A stretch of DNA of 40,668 bases, taken from NCBI GenBank assembly GCA_009781185.1, contig WQYP01000018.1:1-40668 (forward strand), in the 5' to 3' direction. This stretch comes from Phycisphaerales bacterium (lineage in GTDB: Bacteria > Planctomycetota > Phycisphaerae > WQYP01). Every line of letters starts with the position of its first letter. Positions within the stretch are counted from its first letter, which is position 1. Shown in pieces: positions 31,577-39,340 of the stretch. The notes beneath the pieces are model-generated. The model was given only the letters and a program-made list of their open reading frames with translations, made no database searches and was not told where the DNA came from. Made by a program: the position numbers and the translations under genes.

Positions 31577-31963
31577 TCAGTACGGGCGGATAACGGTGAG
31601 GTCTTTGAAAAGGCGAAAATGACGGTCGTTGAGAGTAGCGACCGGAAGGTCCAGGCGAAGAGCGGTGGTACCGATGAGGCAATCGCCAAAGTCCAAGTTG
31701 TGGGAGAGGTGAAATCTCGTCAGGAATTGAAGAGCGGAATTCGAGTCGGCCTCGTTGGAATGAATCAAGTGAAACTGACGAAGGAATCGGAGCAACCGTG
31801 ATTGCTCCCGTGCATCTCGTGTGGCGGAGATGACTTCGGCTACAACCTGGGCATGGATAAATGCCTGGTCTGCGTTCAGGAGCGGTCGGACATAATTCAA
31901 CGCCTTTGCATTTTCGTTGGAAGCGTCGATGGCGATTGTGGTGTCGATCAGAATATCAGCCAT
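31577..31963 (-). CDS. PIN-domain (VapC-like) toxin 1
   Basis: This 128-residue PIN-domain ribonuclease has the four acidic positions: Asp7 in LIDTTIAID, Glu43 in VVAEVI, Asp94 in DCLIGTTA, and Asp113 in LNDRHF. It is probably a metal-dependent RNase acting as toxin. It overlaps the upstream small gene by 8 bases, the standard arrangement for an antitoxin-toxin pair. It is a close paralogue of the gene at 34038-34424; the C-termini from about residue 92 on are nearly identical (NDRHFRLFK.LTVIRPY). GGGACGCAGC precedes both ATGs. Confidence 0.9.
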   Translation of the reverse strand: MADILIDTTIAIDASNENAKALNYVRPLLNADQAFIHAQVVAEVISATRDAREQSRLLRFLRQFHLIHSNEADSNSALQFLTRFHLSHNLDFGDCLIGTTALRLDLPVATLNDRHFRLFKDLTVIRPY

Positions 31964-32228
31964 TGCTGCGTCCCCGCGACCGCATGCGCTGGCGAATCAC
32001 CTTGACGGCCTCAACCGGATCTTTGGGCAAATCAGTACGGTCCTTCCATATGCCGGCAATTCCGCGGATGGCGGCGGATACTTCCGCCTGCCGCGATTTA
32101 CCTTTCTTGCGAGTCACTGACTTGGCTGGTGCGGAAGTCTCAAAAGCGTCCAGAAACGTAAGCAACGCTTGCTGTTGGGGTGGTTTAAGCCTGGCGATAC
32201 GTGATTCGATTTGCTCGGCAACGGTCAT
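31956..32228 (-). CDS. VapB-like antitoxin 1
   Basis: This 90-residue protein begins MTVAEQIESRIARLKPPQQQALLTFLDAFE. It has a basic centre (RKKGKSRQAEV) and a conserved RGIAGIWKDRTDLPKDP stretch, followed by a charged tail. The C-terminal WKDRxD pattern is common in PIN-partner antitoxins and probably wraps the toxin. AGGAG eight bases before the ATG fixes the start. It overlaps the toxin by 8 bases, and its ATG overlaps the stop of the zinc-ribbon gene as ATGA. It is a paralogue of the gene at 34417-34686. Confidence 0.85.
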   Translation of the reverse strand: MTVAEQIESRIARLKPPQQQALLTFLDAFETSAPAKSVTRKKGKSRQAEVSAAIRGIAGIWKDRTDLPKDPVEAVKVIRQRMRSRGRSNG

Positions 32229-32629
32229 GGGCGGTCTCCTTTGCCGAGCATTATACCATGCGGCTCGGGAACGGGCGTACCGCATTCGGGGCATTTGTCG
32301 CCGGGTTTGTGGGCGCGGAGGTCGTAGTTGCAGGTGATGCAGTGGTTGGTCTTCCAGCGTTGGTAGCGGGTGTTGGTCTTTCGCCAGCGTTGCACGAAAA
32401 TCCACGCCGGCACGAAGATGACGGCTACCATGACGAGTACGAAGGCAATGGATAATAGAACAGACGGCATGAATCCAAAATGGATCCCCATGTACCGTCC
32501 CACGGGCTCGGGAGAAAAAAACCTCAAGGGGAACACTACAATTTGTCCCCAAGCAAATAGAATCGTCAGCACAATGCCGATGGCAGCGATTTGGTGAAGA
32601 GGTTTTTTCGGGGGGGGGGGAGGATGCAT
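32225..32629 (-). CDS. Two-helix membrane protein with CGYDLR-type zinc ribbon (short)
   Basis: This protein has about 134 residues. MHPPPPPKKP, a run of Pro from an 11-base C tract (32610-32620), is followed by two transmembrane helices (about residues 13-35 and 50-78), a basic connector (QRWRKTNTRYQRWK), and the ribbon CITCNYDLRAHKPGDKCPECGTPVPEP. The ribbon and connector are shared with the gene at 33291-34022, so these are paralogues. Its start is uncertain: 32629 lacks a good ribosome site, and 32659 (overlapping Uma2) is possible. The last four bases overlap the antitoxin's ATG. Confidence 0.75.
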   Translation of the reverse strand: MHPPPPPKKPLHQIAAIGIVLTILFAWGQIVVFPLRFFSPEPVGRYMGIHFGFMPSVLLSIAFVLVMVAVIFVPAWIFVQRWRKTNTRYQRWKTNHCITCNYDLRAHKPGDKCPECGTPVPEPHGIMLGKGDRP

Positions 32630-32637
32630 GTCGAGCG

Positions 32638-33294
32638 TTATTCGAGCGGCGACCATAATTCCGCGAGAGGGATTTCGCAGGCGGGAAAGGGGGCGGCTTT
32701 TACGACGTCCTTGTCGCGGCCGAAGGATTGGCGGATGTATTGTTTGTCGGTGAGTTCGTAGGCTTCGAAGGTTCGGCCTTTGGGGTCGATGATCCAATAG
32801 TGCGGGACGCCGGAGCGGGCGTAGAGGTCCATTTTTTCGGTTTGGTCGGTGGTGGCGCTGGACGGGGAGAGGATTTCGACGCAGAGGTCGGGGGCGATGG
32901 GGATGCCGTGGCCTTTGATGAGGTGGAGACGTGATTTGGCGACGAAGAGGATGTCGGGGCGGCGGACGTTGAGCTTGCTAAAGATCGTATCGACGTCGCC
33001 GAGGATGATGCCCAGGTCGTGCTGCTTGATGTAGCCGGTGAGGATGTAACGCAACATTGTGTCGATGTAGGAATGATGGGACGATGGGCTTGGACTCACG
33101 ACGATTTCTCCATTAACAAGTTCAAGGCGTACGCCGGGCGGGTCTTCACCGAGCATGAGGTATTGGCTGGCGGTTATTGGGCCTGTGCTGTTGACGATTC
33201 TTCCGTCAACAAGTTCAAGGCGCAGACCCGGCGGGTCTTCACCGAGCATGAAGTATTGGCTGGCGGTCATTTTGGTGGTGCTGGCGGTGGTCAT
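32638..33294 (-). CDS. Uma2-family (DUF820) putative endonuclease with internal duplication
   Basis: This 218-residue protein is a PD-(D/E)XK-fold member of Uma2. The core has RRPDILFVAKSRLH, IAPDLCVEILSPSS, then TEKMDLYARSGVPHYWIIDPKGRTFEAYEL. The predicted catalytic residues (PD, E, K-like) are kept. The N-terminus contains a tandem duplication of about 31 residues: TASQYFMLGEDPPGLRLELVD is followed by TASQYLMLGEDPPGVRLELVN. Start 33294 has AAGGAG eight bases upstream and makes an ATGA overlap with the gene before it. The family's role is obscure; it is highly expanded in planctomycetes and cyanobacteria. Confidence 0.9.
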   Translation of the reverse strand: MTTASTTKMTASQYFMLGEDPPGLRLELVDGRIVNSTGPITASQYLMLGEDPPGVRLELVNGEIVVSPSPSSHHSYIDTMLRYILTGYIKQHDLGIILGDVDTIFSKLNVRRPDILFVAKSRLHLIKGHGIPIAPDLCVEILSPSSATTDQTEKMDLYARSGVPHYWIIDPKGRTFEAYELTDKQYIRQSFGRDKDVVKAAPFPACEIPLAELWSPLE

Positions 33295-34022
33295 GGGCGG
33301 CTCCTTTCGTTCCCGATTATAGCAGGATTGGGTTGAGGAATCCGTGTGCCGCATTCGGGGCATTTGTCGCCGGGGTGGTGGGCACGGAGGTCGTAGCCGC
33401 AGTGGAGGCAAAGATTGTTCTTGCGGCGTTGGTGTTGCTCGTTGGCCTTTCGCCATCGTGCCACGAAGAACCAGAGTGGCAGCGACAGGAGCACTATTGG
33501 AGCCCAGTAGGGAACGACGAGAAAATGCCAGTCGCGTCTGAAATGATTGGAGGTCTCGCTGATGGATTCTTGTCTGAAGTTGAAGCCCGCATAGCGCCAG
33601 TTTGGCGAACGGTCGGGACCGAAACGTATCGGTGGTGATGCATTAAACCCTTTGTAAGTTGGCGATATATCAAAAGGAGTGTACAACAAGCCAACGCTGC
33701 TGGAGCCGACGCTTCGTCGAACGTATCCGATAGAGGGGTAGGGCCTGTCCGGGGCATTGGATGGAAACGGGCCATTGAACGGCGAGCGTGGGTGGGAGCT
33801 ATCCACCGTGGGGTAGTAATCCGTGACGCGGGTGTAGTAAATGCCTCCTCGCTCCGAGCCAATCGTTGCTTCGTAACATATTCCGCTGAGGCGTGCGTAA
33901 TGAGGCGATCGCCAATAGAACTCTTCCAAAACCCAGTAGCTTCGCAGCCATGCGGCGGAGAGTGTCAGCGGCATGATCAGCAGCAGAGCGAGGCCGAAAT
34001 TTTTCAAAATTTTGCCGATCAT
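33291..34022 (-). CDS. Membrane protein with CGYDLR-type zinc ribbon (long)
   Basis: This 243-residue protein has an N-terminal transmembrane helix (about 6-26), an extracytoplasmic domain of about 140 residues, a second helix (about 172-192), a basic connector (ARWRKANEQHQRRK) and the ribbon CLHCGYDLRAHHPGDKCPECGTRIPQP. The connector and ribbon closely resemble the shorter paralogue at 32225. Function is unknown. It ends in an ATGA overlap with Uma2 and follows a PIN toxin gene by 15 bases, so it belongs to the same leftward operon. Confidence 0.8.
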   Translation of the reverse strand: MIGKILKNFGLALLLIMPLTLSAAWLRSYWVLEEFYWRSPHYARLSGICYEATIGSERGGIYYTRVTDYYPTVDSSHPRSPFNGPFPSNAPDRPYPSIGYVRRSVGSSSVGLLYTPFDISPTYKGFNASPPIRFGPDRSPNWRYAGFNFRQESISETSNHFRRDWHFLVVPYWAPIVLLSLPLWFFVARWRKANEQHQRRKNNLCLHCGYDLRAHHPGDKCPECGTRIPQPNPAIIGNERSRP

Positions 34023-34037
34023 GCGGATGCTTCCGCT

Positions 34038-34424
34038 TCAGTACGGACGGATGACGGTAAGACCTTTGAAGAGGCGGAAATGCCGGTCGTTGACGGTGGC
34101 GACGGGGAGGTTCAGGCGGAGAGCGGTGGCCGCGATGAGGCAATCAGGAAGATCGACTTTGTGCGAAAGATGGAGGTGCTCAAAAAAATTCAGGGCGTCA
34201 GGCCAATCTTCCACGGTTGGATATTCGATACGAAAAGGTCTGAGGAATCGCCTGAGACGAAACAGTTCGCGGGCATCGTTCGTTCCGACGATCACTTCGG
34301 CAAAGGTGAAGGCATGGATTACCGCGACTTCCGCCATCAGGTGATCGCGGACGTAATCAAGGGCATCGCGGTGATCGTTGGCAGCATCGATCACGATGGA
34401 CGAATCGAACAATAATTCAGTCAT
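34038..34424 (-). CDS. PIN-domain (VapC-like) toxin 2
   Basis: This 128-residue paralogue of the toxin at 31577-31963 is the same length, with the same acidic positions (Asp7, Glu43, Asp94, Asp113). The differences lie in the middle (residues 14-75), where toxin-antitoxin specificity usually resides; the C-terminal third is almost identical. It overlaps its own antitoxin by 8 bases. Two very similar modules within 3 kb could cross-react or insulate each other. The intact motifs argue against decay. Confidence 0.9.
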   Translation of the reverse strand: MTELLFDSSIVIDAANDHRDALDYVRDHLMAEVAVIHAFTFAEVIVGTNDARELFRLRRFLRPFRIEYPTVEDWPDALNFFEHLHLSHKVDLPDCLIAATALRLNLPVATVNDRHFRLFKGLTVIRPY

Positions 34425-34686
34425 TCTCGCTGCGTCCCATTACACGACGGCGGAGGACCATCGAGGCTGCGGCTCCGTCCTTGGGCAAATCGGTACGGTC
34501 TTTCCACATGCCAGCGATGGCGCGGAGGGCGGCGTTGACCTCTGCCTTGCGCGATTTGCCTTTTCTACGGAGTGCTGGCTTGGAAAGTTTGGCAGGTTCG
34601 AGAGTGTCCAGGAACGTGAGTAACGCTCGCTGTTGGGGCAGCTGCAATTTGGCGATACGCGATTCGATTTGTTCGGCGACGGTCAT
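34417..34686 (-). CDS. VapB-like antitoxin 2
   Basis: This 89-residue paralogue of antitoxin 1 has an almost identical N-terminus (MTVAEQIESRIAKLQLPQQRALLTFLDTLE) and C-terminal WKDRTDLPKDGAAASMV. The linker and the last 15 residues differ, which fits partner-specific binding. AGGAGG precedes the ATG. It starts 34 bases after the end of recG, on the same strand, so the toxin-antitoxin run may be read from the recG transcript. Confidence 0.85.
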   Translation of the reverse strand: MTVAEQIESRIAKLQLPQQRALLTFLDTLEPAKLSKPALRRKGKSRKAEVNAALRAIAGMWKDRTDLPKDGAAASMVLRRRVMGRSEND

Positions 34687-34720
34687 GGTCGGCCTCCTTT
34701 GTCAGGAATTATATCCAAAT

Positions 34721-36967
34721 TCACCCCACGTCGGCGAGGGTGATCGTGTCGGCGAAGTTCTGGAGAATCTCGGTGCGGAGGTTGGTGTGGGCGGGGTCGA
34801 GCAAACGAGGATCGGAGGCGATCAGGTTGAAAGCGTCGCGGCGGGACATTGGGAGGAGATGCGGATCGAAAAGCAACTCGGCGAAGTGGAGGTCGGTACG
34901 GCCGGATTGGGCGGTGCCGATGAGTTGGCCCATGCCGCGGATTTTCAGGTCTTCTTCGGCGATCTTGAAACCGGAGGCGTGGTGGACCATCGCTTGCAGA
35001 CGAGCGATGGCGTCGTCGGTGGATTGGTCGGCAAGCAGGACGCAATAGGATTGTTTGTCGCCGCGGCCGACGCGGCCACGGAGTTGGTGGAGCTGCGAAA
35101 GGCCGAAGCGATCGGCGTGCTCGATGATCATCATCGTGGCGTTGGGGACGTCGACGCCGACTTCGATCACGGTCGTGGCGACGAGCACGTCGATGAGATG
35201 TTGGCGGAAACGTTCCATGATATGTTGGCGGGTGTCGCGATTCATGCGGCCGTGGATGAGGCCGACGCGGAAATTTTTCAGCCAGACTTTTTGGAGTTCT
35301 TCCTGAACGCCGGAGACGGTGCGGAGGTCGAGTTCGGATTCATCGATGGCGGGGACGACGACGTAGGCTTGTTCGCCGGTTTTGAGGCGGGTGGCGACCC
35401 ATTTGTAGACCTCTTCGCGGTTGGAGGTGGGTGTCATTTTGGTGAAGATGCCGCGGCGGCCGGGGGGGAGCTCGTCGATGACGGAGACGTCCAAGTCGCC
35501 GAAGGTGGTCATGGCGAGTGTGCGGGGAATGGGTGTGGCGGTCATGACGAGAATATGTGGGGCGGCCCCCCCCTCAGAGTTTTGAGAGGGTTTGGTGCGG
35601 ATTTGGGATCGTTGCTCGACGCCGAATTTGTGCTGCTCGTCGATGACGATCATGGCGAGTGATTTGAATTGGACGGCTTCGGCGAGGAGCGCGTGTGTGC
35701 CGATGACGAGGCCGGCGCGGCCGTCGGCGATGCGGGCGAGGGTGTCGGTGCGTTCCTTGCCGGTGACGGAGCCGGTGAGGAGGGCAATTTTGACTTTCTT
35801 GCCTTCGAGGAGCTGGGACATGGTGACGAAATGCTGTTCGGCGAGGATTTCGGTGGGGGCCATGAGGGCGGCTTGATGGAAGCACGGAGAGTCAATCCGA
35901 GCCGCGACCGTGAGGGAGCGACCATGCGGTAATGCGGGAACGGTGCCTGTCGCTCCCTCACGGTCGCGGCTCGGATCGTCCAATGTGATTGCTCGCGGGC
36001 TCTGTGTCGCGGAGGCGGCGAGCATGGCATAGAGGGCGACGACGGTTTTGCCGCTGCCGACGTCGCCTTGCAGGAGGCGGTTCATCGGCTTGGTGGCGGC
36101 GAGGTCCTTGCGGATCGAGGCGATGACGGTGTTCTGGGCTTTGGTCAGAGAGAAGGGGAGCAGGGCGCGAATACGCTGATCGACGGCGTCGTCGACGCGG
36201 AGCGGAATGGCGGGGATGCTGTTCCGCTGGTGGTAACGCTTGATCGCGACGGCGGCCTGGTGAAGAAAAAATTCGTGATAGGCGAGTGTGCGGCGGGCGG
36301 TGGCGGCGTCCTGGAGAGTCGCGGGGCGATGGATTTTCTGCAGAGCTTCCTGACGAGTGAAGAAGTGGCGATCACGGAGGAAGTCTTCGGGGAAGAATTC
36401 GGCAATGGCGGGCAGGAGCGTGTCGAGAATGCCGTGGATAACCCGCATGATGGCAGCGGAGGAAAGCTCGACGGTGGCGGGGTAGACCGGCTCGACACGG
36501 GCGGATTTGCGTTCTTCTTCGTTGCCTTGGAGGATTTCGAACTTCGGCTGGACGATTTGTTTGCGGTTATTGAAGGAGGTGACTTTTCCGGTGACGCGGA
36601 TGAGCATGCCGGGCTGGAGCTGGTGTTCGAGGCCGTAAGCGTTGAACCAGGTGAGAACGCAGCGCTGGGGAGTTACGGCATTGGAGGTCGGAGGCGATGC
36701 GTCCTGGATGAGTGCTTCGAAACGGCGAGGCTTACGCGGGATGAGGCGGGTTTGCAGGATCGTGCCGCGAACGGTAGCGACTTCGCCTTCACGCATGGTG
36801 GCGATGGCGGATTCGTCGGCGTAGAGCAGGTAATCGCGAGGAAAGTGGAAGAGCAGGTCGCCGCAGGTTTGCACGCCTAAGGCGCGAAACTCCGCAGCAC
36901 GGACAGGGCCGACGCCTTTGGCGTATTCAACGGGTGTGGAGAAAGTAATCGGCGGCTTCTCGGACAT
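34721..36967 (-). CDS. recG: ATP-dependent DNA helicase RecG with repeat-derived insertion
   Basis: RecG (748 residues here) remodels stalled forks and Holliday junctions. Visible parts are the N-terminal wedge domain with VEYAKGVGPVRAAEFRALGVQTCGDLLFHFPRDY, Walker A GDVGSGKT (301-308), APTEILAEQH (370-379), the DEQH box (443-446), and TATPIPRTLAMT. QLRGRVGRGDKQSYC, FKIAEEDLKIRGMGQLIGTAQSG and a C-terminal helix follow. Between Walker A and APTEIL the family has a short loop. Here about 43 residues (322-364) are inserted, the translation of a palindromic repeat. Start 36967 (MSEKPPITF) is chosen because upstream codons lie in intergenic repeat remnants; its ribosome site is weak. Confidence 0.95.
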   Translation of the reverse strand: MSEKPPITFSTPVEYAKGVGPVRAAEFRALGVQTCGDLLFHFPRDYLLYADESAIATMREGEVATVRGTILQTRLIPRKPRRFEALIQDASPPTSNAVTPQRCVLTWFNAYGLEHQLQPGMLIRVTGKVTSFNNRKQIVQPKFEILQGNEEERKSARVEPVYPATVELSSAAIMRVIHGILDTLLPAIAEFFPEDFLRDRHFFTRQEALQKIHRPATLQDAATARRTLAYHEFFLHQAAVAIKRYHQRNSIPAIPLRVDDAVDQRIRALLPFSLTKAQNTVIASIRKDLAATKPMNRLLQGDVGSGKTVVALYAMLAASATQSPRAITLDDPSRDREGATGTVPALPHGRSLTVAARIDSPCFHQAALMAPTEILAEQHFVTMSQLLEGKKVKIALLTGSVTGKERTDTLARIADGRAGLVIGTHALLAEAVQFKSLAMIVIDEQHKFGVEQRSQIRTKPSQNSEGGAAPHILVMTATPIPRTLAMTTFGDLDVSVIDELPPGRRGIFTKMTPTSNREEVYKWVATRLKTGEQAYVVVPAIDESELDLRTVSGVQEELQKVWLKNFRVGLIHGRMNRDTRQHIMERFRQHLIDVLVATTVIEVGVDVPNATMMIIEHADRFGLSQLHQLRGRVGRGDKQSYCVLLADQSTDDAIARLQAMVHHASGFKIAEEDLKIRGMGQLIGTAQSGRTDLHFAELLFDPHLLPMSRRDAFNLIASDPRLLDPAHTNLRTEILQNFADTITLADVG
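35876..36004. repeat. SRDREGA-type palindrome inserted in frame in recG
   Basis: The left arm GATCCGAGCCGCGACCG type (35893-35924) reads ATCCGAGCCGCGACCGTGAG then GGAGCGACC. The right arm (about 35947-35980) is CTGTCGCTCCCTCACGGTCG then CGGCTCGGATCGTC. The arms are complementary over about 30 bases with two or three mismatches. On the minus strand the recG frame reads DDPSRDREGATG...LPHGRSLTVAARIDSP without a stop. Confidence 0.95.
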
Positions 36968-37285
36968 CGTGGAAAGTTTAACCAATAATCGGAGTTCACG
37001 CTTTAGCGTGTCATAGGGGGGCACGCCATAGATTGAATACGTGATCCGGCACTCCCTTACGGTCATGGTACCAAAGTGGCGGCAGCCTGCTCTGTCTCAA
37101 CCCTCTATCAGAGCCGCGGCAGCCCGCCTAACGAAATGCATTTGAACAAGCTGATCATCACCAACGACCAAAGCTTCGTGCCCGACGGCAAACTGTGCAT
37201 TGATGAAGAAGCTTTTTTAGGGGGCGGGCAGTGGCGTTGCAACCTGCGCTGGGGTAAATAGAGGGTGTGTGCAAGGAGAGCCGTG
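36968..37285. promoter_or_regulatory. Divergent intergenic region recG / lipoprotein gene
   Basis: It contains a CACGCTTTAGCGTG hairpin (about 36995-37008), shared in variant form with 25187, and a half repeat ACTCCCTTACGGTCATGGTA then CC (37051-37072), related to the right arm of the palindrome upstream of fliN. A 61-codon frame at 37076-37261 lacks a clear ribosome site and is not called. Confidence 0.5.
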
Positions 37286-38167
37286 ATGAAGAAGCGGGCG
37301 ATGTTTGGGTTGGTGTTGGTCGTGGGGCTTTCGGGCGGTTGTTGTTTGAACAACGATCATGAGGACAAAAGGCCGTTGCCGGAGGCGATTTCACTGGGCG
37401 AGCAACTCTACGAGCTGAATACGCGTGCCCGGGCGATGCCTGTTGTGCGGGCAAAGGGTACGGTTGTCGTGCGGTACGTGGACGATCAGGGGAATTCCAA
37501 GCAGGATAGTGCTGATGGAACGCTCCTCGTGCGGCAGCGGTTCGGAGCGGCGGGCATCAACGACCCGGCAGATGTGTACCTGCAAGGGCGCGTCGCGGGA
37601 CAGGAAGTGTTTCAATCGGCGAAGAACCAGGAAAAATGGTGGTTCATCAGCCGAGACAAAAAGGGATGGATGGGGGATGTGACCGGAATGCCGGATTTTT
37701 CGGGGGAGGAAACGGGAGGAAACGGGGGGGGGGTGATGCGGGCGGATTTGATGTTGCAAGTGCTGGCGATTACAGAGGTGCAGTTGCGAACGGGTGAGAC
37801 GATCGCGATGAAGGTGCGAGATGCCACCCGCAGCAACGACATGGACATTCTGCAATTACGCCGTGATGGCACCGCCTGGGTGAAACGTGAGTTGATCGTG
37901 GATCGAGACACGCGAAACGTGCGACAAGTGACGCTGGGAGACCCGGCGGGAAAACTGGTGGTGCGAGCGGATTTGAAAGACTATCAATCGGTGGACAATG
38001 GGAAAGGAGGGGAAGTGGCGTTTCCGCGTGACATCTGGGTGACGTATCCGGCACAGAAGTTGTCGGTGCACTTTGCTGTGGACAAGGTGGAAGTGTTCTC
38101 TGAAGCGCCCGAACTGCCGTTTGAAACACCGGATTTTGTGGAAAGAGGAATCCAACTGCAACGGTAG
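37286..38167 (+). CDS. Predicted lipoprotein of unknown function
   Basis: This 293-residue protein begins MKKRAMFGLVLVVGLSGGCC, a signal with a somewhat atypical lipobox (LSGGC, Cys19 or Cys20). The mature part is predominantly beta strands (TVVVRYVDDQG, ADVYLQGRVAGQEVFQS, KLSVHFAVDKVEVF), in a pattern reminiscent of LolA/LolB-like or DUF4292 outer-membrane lipoproteins; this is only a topological resemblance. A 10-base G tract (37724-37733) encodes GGG in a loop. AAGGAG upstream of ATG 37286 defines the start. A repeat begins at the stop codon. Confidence 0.75.
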   Translation: MKKRAMFGLVLVVGLSGGCCLNNDHEDKRPLPEAISLGEQLYELNTRARAMPVVRAKGTVVVRYVDDQGNSKQDSADGTLLVRQRFGAAGINDPADVYLQGRVAGQEVFQSAKNQEKWWFISRDKKGWMGDVTGMPDFSGEETGGNGGGVMRADLMLQVLAITEVQLRTGETIAMKVRDATRSNDMDILQLRRDGTAWVKRELIVDRDTRNVRQVTLGDPAGKLVVRADLKDYQSVDNGKGGEVAFPRDIWVTYPAQKLSVHFAVDKVEVFSEAPELPFETPDFVERGIQLQR

Positions 38168-38254
38168 CAAGGCGAGGTCCGCGGCGCCGCAAGCGTTTTC
38201 GGTGCGTTTTGGCGAGATCAACGCAAAGCCCCGCATTATCATGCGGGGCTCCAC
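38166..38254. repeat. 84-bp element with GCCCCGC-type hairpin, copy B
   Basis: Same order of blocks as at 25096: AAGGCGAGGTCCGCGGCGCC, GCAAGCGTTTTCGGTGCG, GCGAGATCAACGCAAAG, then GCCCCGCATTATCATGCGGG. It begins directly after the lipoprotein stop and ends about 13 bases before the end of the convergent DUF89 gene. Confidence 0.85.
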
Positions 38255-38267
38255 TTACAAAAGATGA

Positions 38268-39338
38268 CTACACTCTCGCGGGGTCAAAACGGCAGACGGT
38301 GTCGAAGAGTTTTCCGCCGTGGCGGCGGGCGACGATTTCTTCCTTGATCATGCAGAGCTTGATCGCGTCCACTTTGAATTTGGCTTCGAAATTGCTTTCC
38401 AGCGCCCGGCCCATGCCTTCGAGGATGACCAGGTCCGTCTGATCGGCGTGGTGATTGACTTCGTGAGAAACTTCGCGGAGGTCGATCAGCGGCGCGGCGC
38501 CGCCGGAGTCGATCGGGAGGATTTTGCCGCGGCTTACGAGTTCGTCGAGCAGAGGGTCGATGGCCTGAATCTGCGGAAGCAGCGAAACGAGTTCTTTGTG
38601 CGTCATGTCGTTGAGCGCCGGCGAGTGGTTGGCGGCGATGAGCACGCGGGTGCCACGCCTGGCAAGAAATCGGCAGAACGGCAACACGCCAAGGATCAAG
38701 TCGGACCCCGCGTTGTCGCAGAAGAAAATGCACTGCTTGTGCGGGCGCTGAAGGATGCGTTGGCACATCGCGTGGAAGTGATCGACGAGCCACGGACGCC
38801 CACCCCCCTTGCCCCCCAGTTCGTTTCGTACCTTGATGAAATCCGGCGAGGAGTTGGCGAAGAGTTTCGCGGTGGCGCCGGCGCCGAGGTCGTAGATATT
38901 GCCGGCGAAGACGCCTTCCACCGCCAGCAGTAAAGCGTCGGCCTCGGAGCGATGCGTGTCGATCTCCTCGACCACTCGCGGATAGAGCGGCAGCACCGCG
39001 GCGTTTTCCCGCTGCTTCATTTTTTCAAACGGATCCGGAATGCCGTGGGCGATGAGCTTTTCCTGGCGGCGTACGTCGAGCAACAGCAGGTCGAGGTGTC
39101 CGAACATCGCGGGATTCCGCCGCAGGGCGACTATTTCCGTGGTTAAATCGGCTCTGCATGCGTCGATCTTTGCTGCAAAGGCCGGCCCGTAATTCTCCAG
39201 CGCCAGTGCTGCGACTACCCCAAAGTGCGTCTCAAAATGACGCAACCAGTACTCGCGGTACTCATGGTCCACCAGCATGTTTTCCGTCGAGCAGGGAACG
39301 TAGCGAGCGGGATCGGCAAGGAGAGAGAATGTTGGCAT
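38268..39338 (-). CDS. DUF89/ARMT1-like metal-dependent phosphatase (pantetheine-phosphatase type)
   Basis: This 356-residue cytoplasmic metal-dependent phosphatase belongs to a family implicated in damage control of phosphorylated metabolites. Key signatures are FAGNIYDLGA (about 144-153), CDNAGSD (Asp208, Asn209, Asp213, metal site), ANHSPALNDMT (Asn237, Asn243, Asp244), and the C-terminal EGMGRALESNFEAKFKVDAIKLCMIK. The layout is close to the subfamily fused to eukaryotic pantothenate kinase 4, which dephosphorylates 4'-phosphopantetheine. The substrate here is inferred only from that likeness. It ends next to an 84-bp repeat. Confidence 0.85.
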   Translation of the reverse strand: MPTFSLLADPARYVPCSTENMLVDHEYREYWLRHFETHFGVVAALALENYGPAFAAKIDACRADLTTEIVALRRNPAMFGHLDLLLLDVRRQEKLIAHGIPDPFEKMKQRENAAVLPLYPRVVEEIDTHRSEADALLLAVEGVFAGNIYDLGAGATAKLFANSSPDFIKVRNELGGKGGGRPWLVDHFHAMCQRILQRPHKQCIFFCDNAGSDLILGVLPFCRFLARRGTRVLIAANHSPALNDMTHKELVSLLPQIQAIDPLLDELVSRGKILPIDSGGAAPLIDLREVSHEVNHHADQTDLVILEGMGRALESNFEAKFKVDAIKLCMIKEEIVARRHGGKLFDTVCRFDPARV

Positions 39339-39340
39339 AC

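Noticed and set aside
36968..37066. Longer RecG start at 37066
   Set aside because: The extra 33 residues are encoded by repeat remnants and lack similarity to RecG N-termini; MSEKPPITF at 36967 fits better.
37076..37261. 61-codon frame before the lipoprotein gene
   Set aside because: It has no good ribosome site and its N-terminus lies over repeat remnants. The middle looks slightly protein-like (LIITNDQSFVPDGKLCIDEE), but this is not enough to call a gene.
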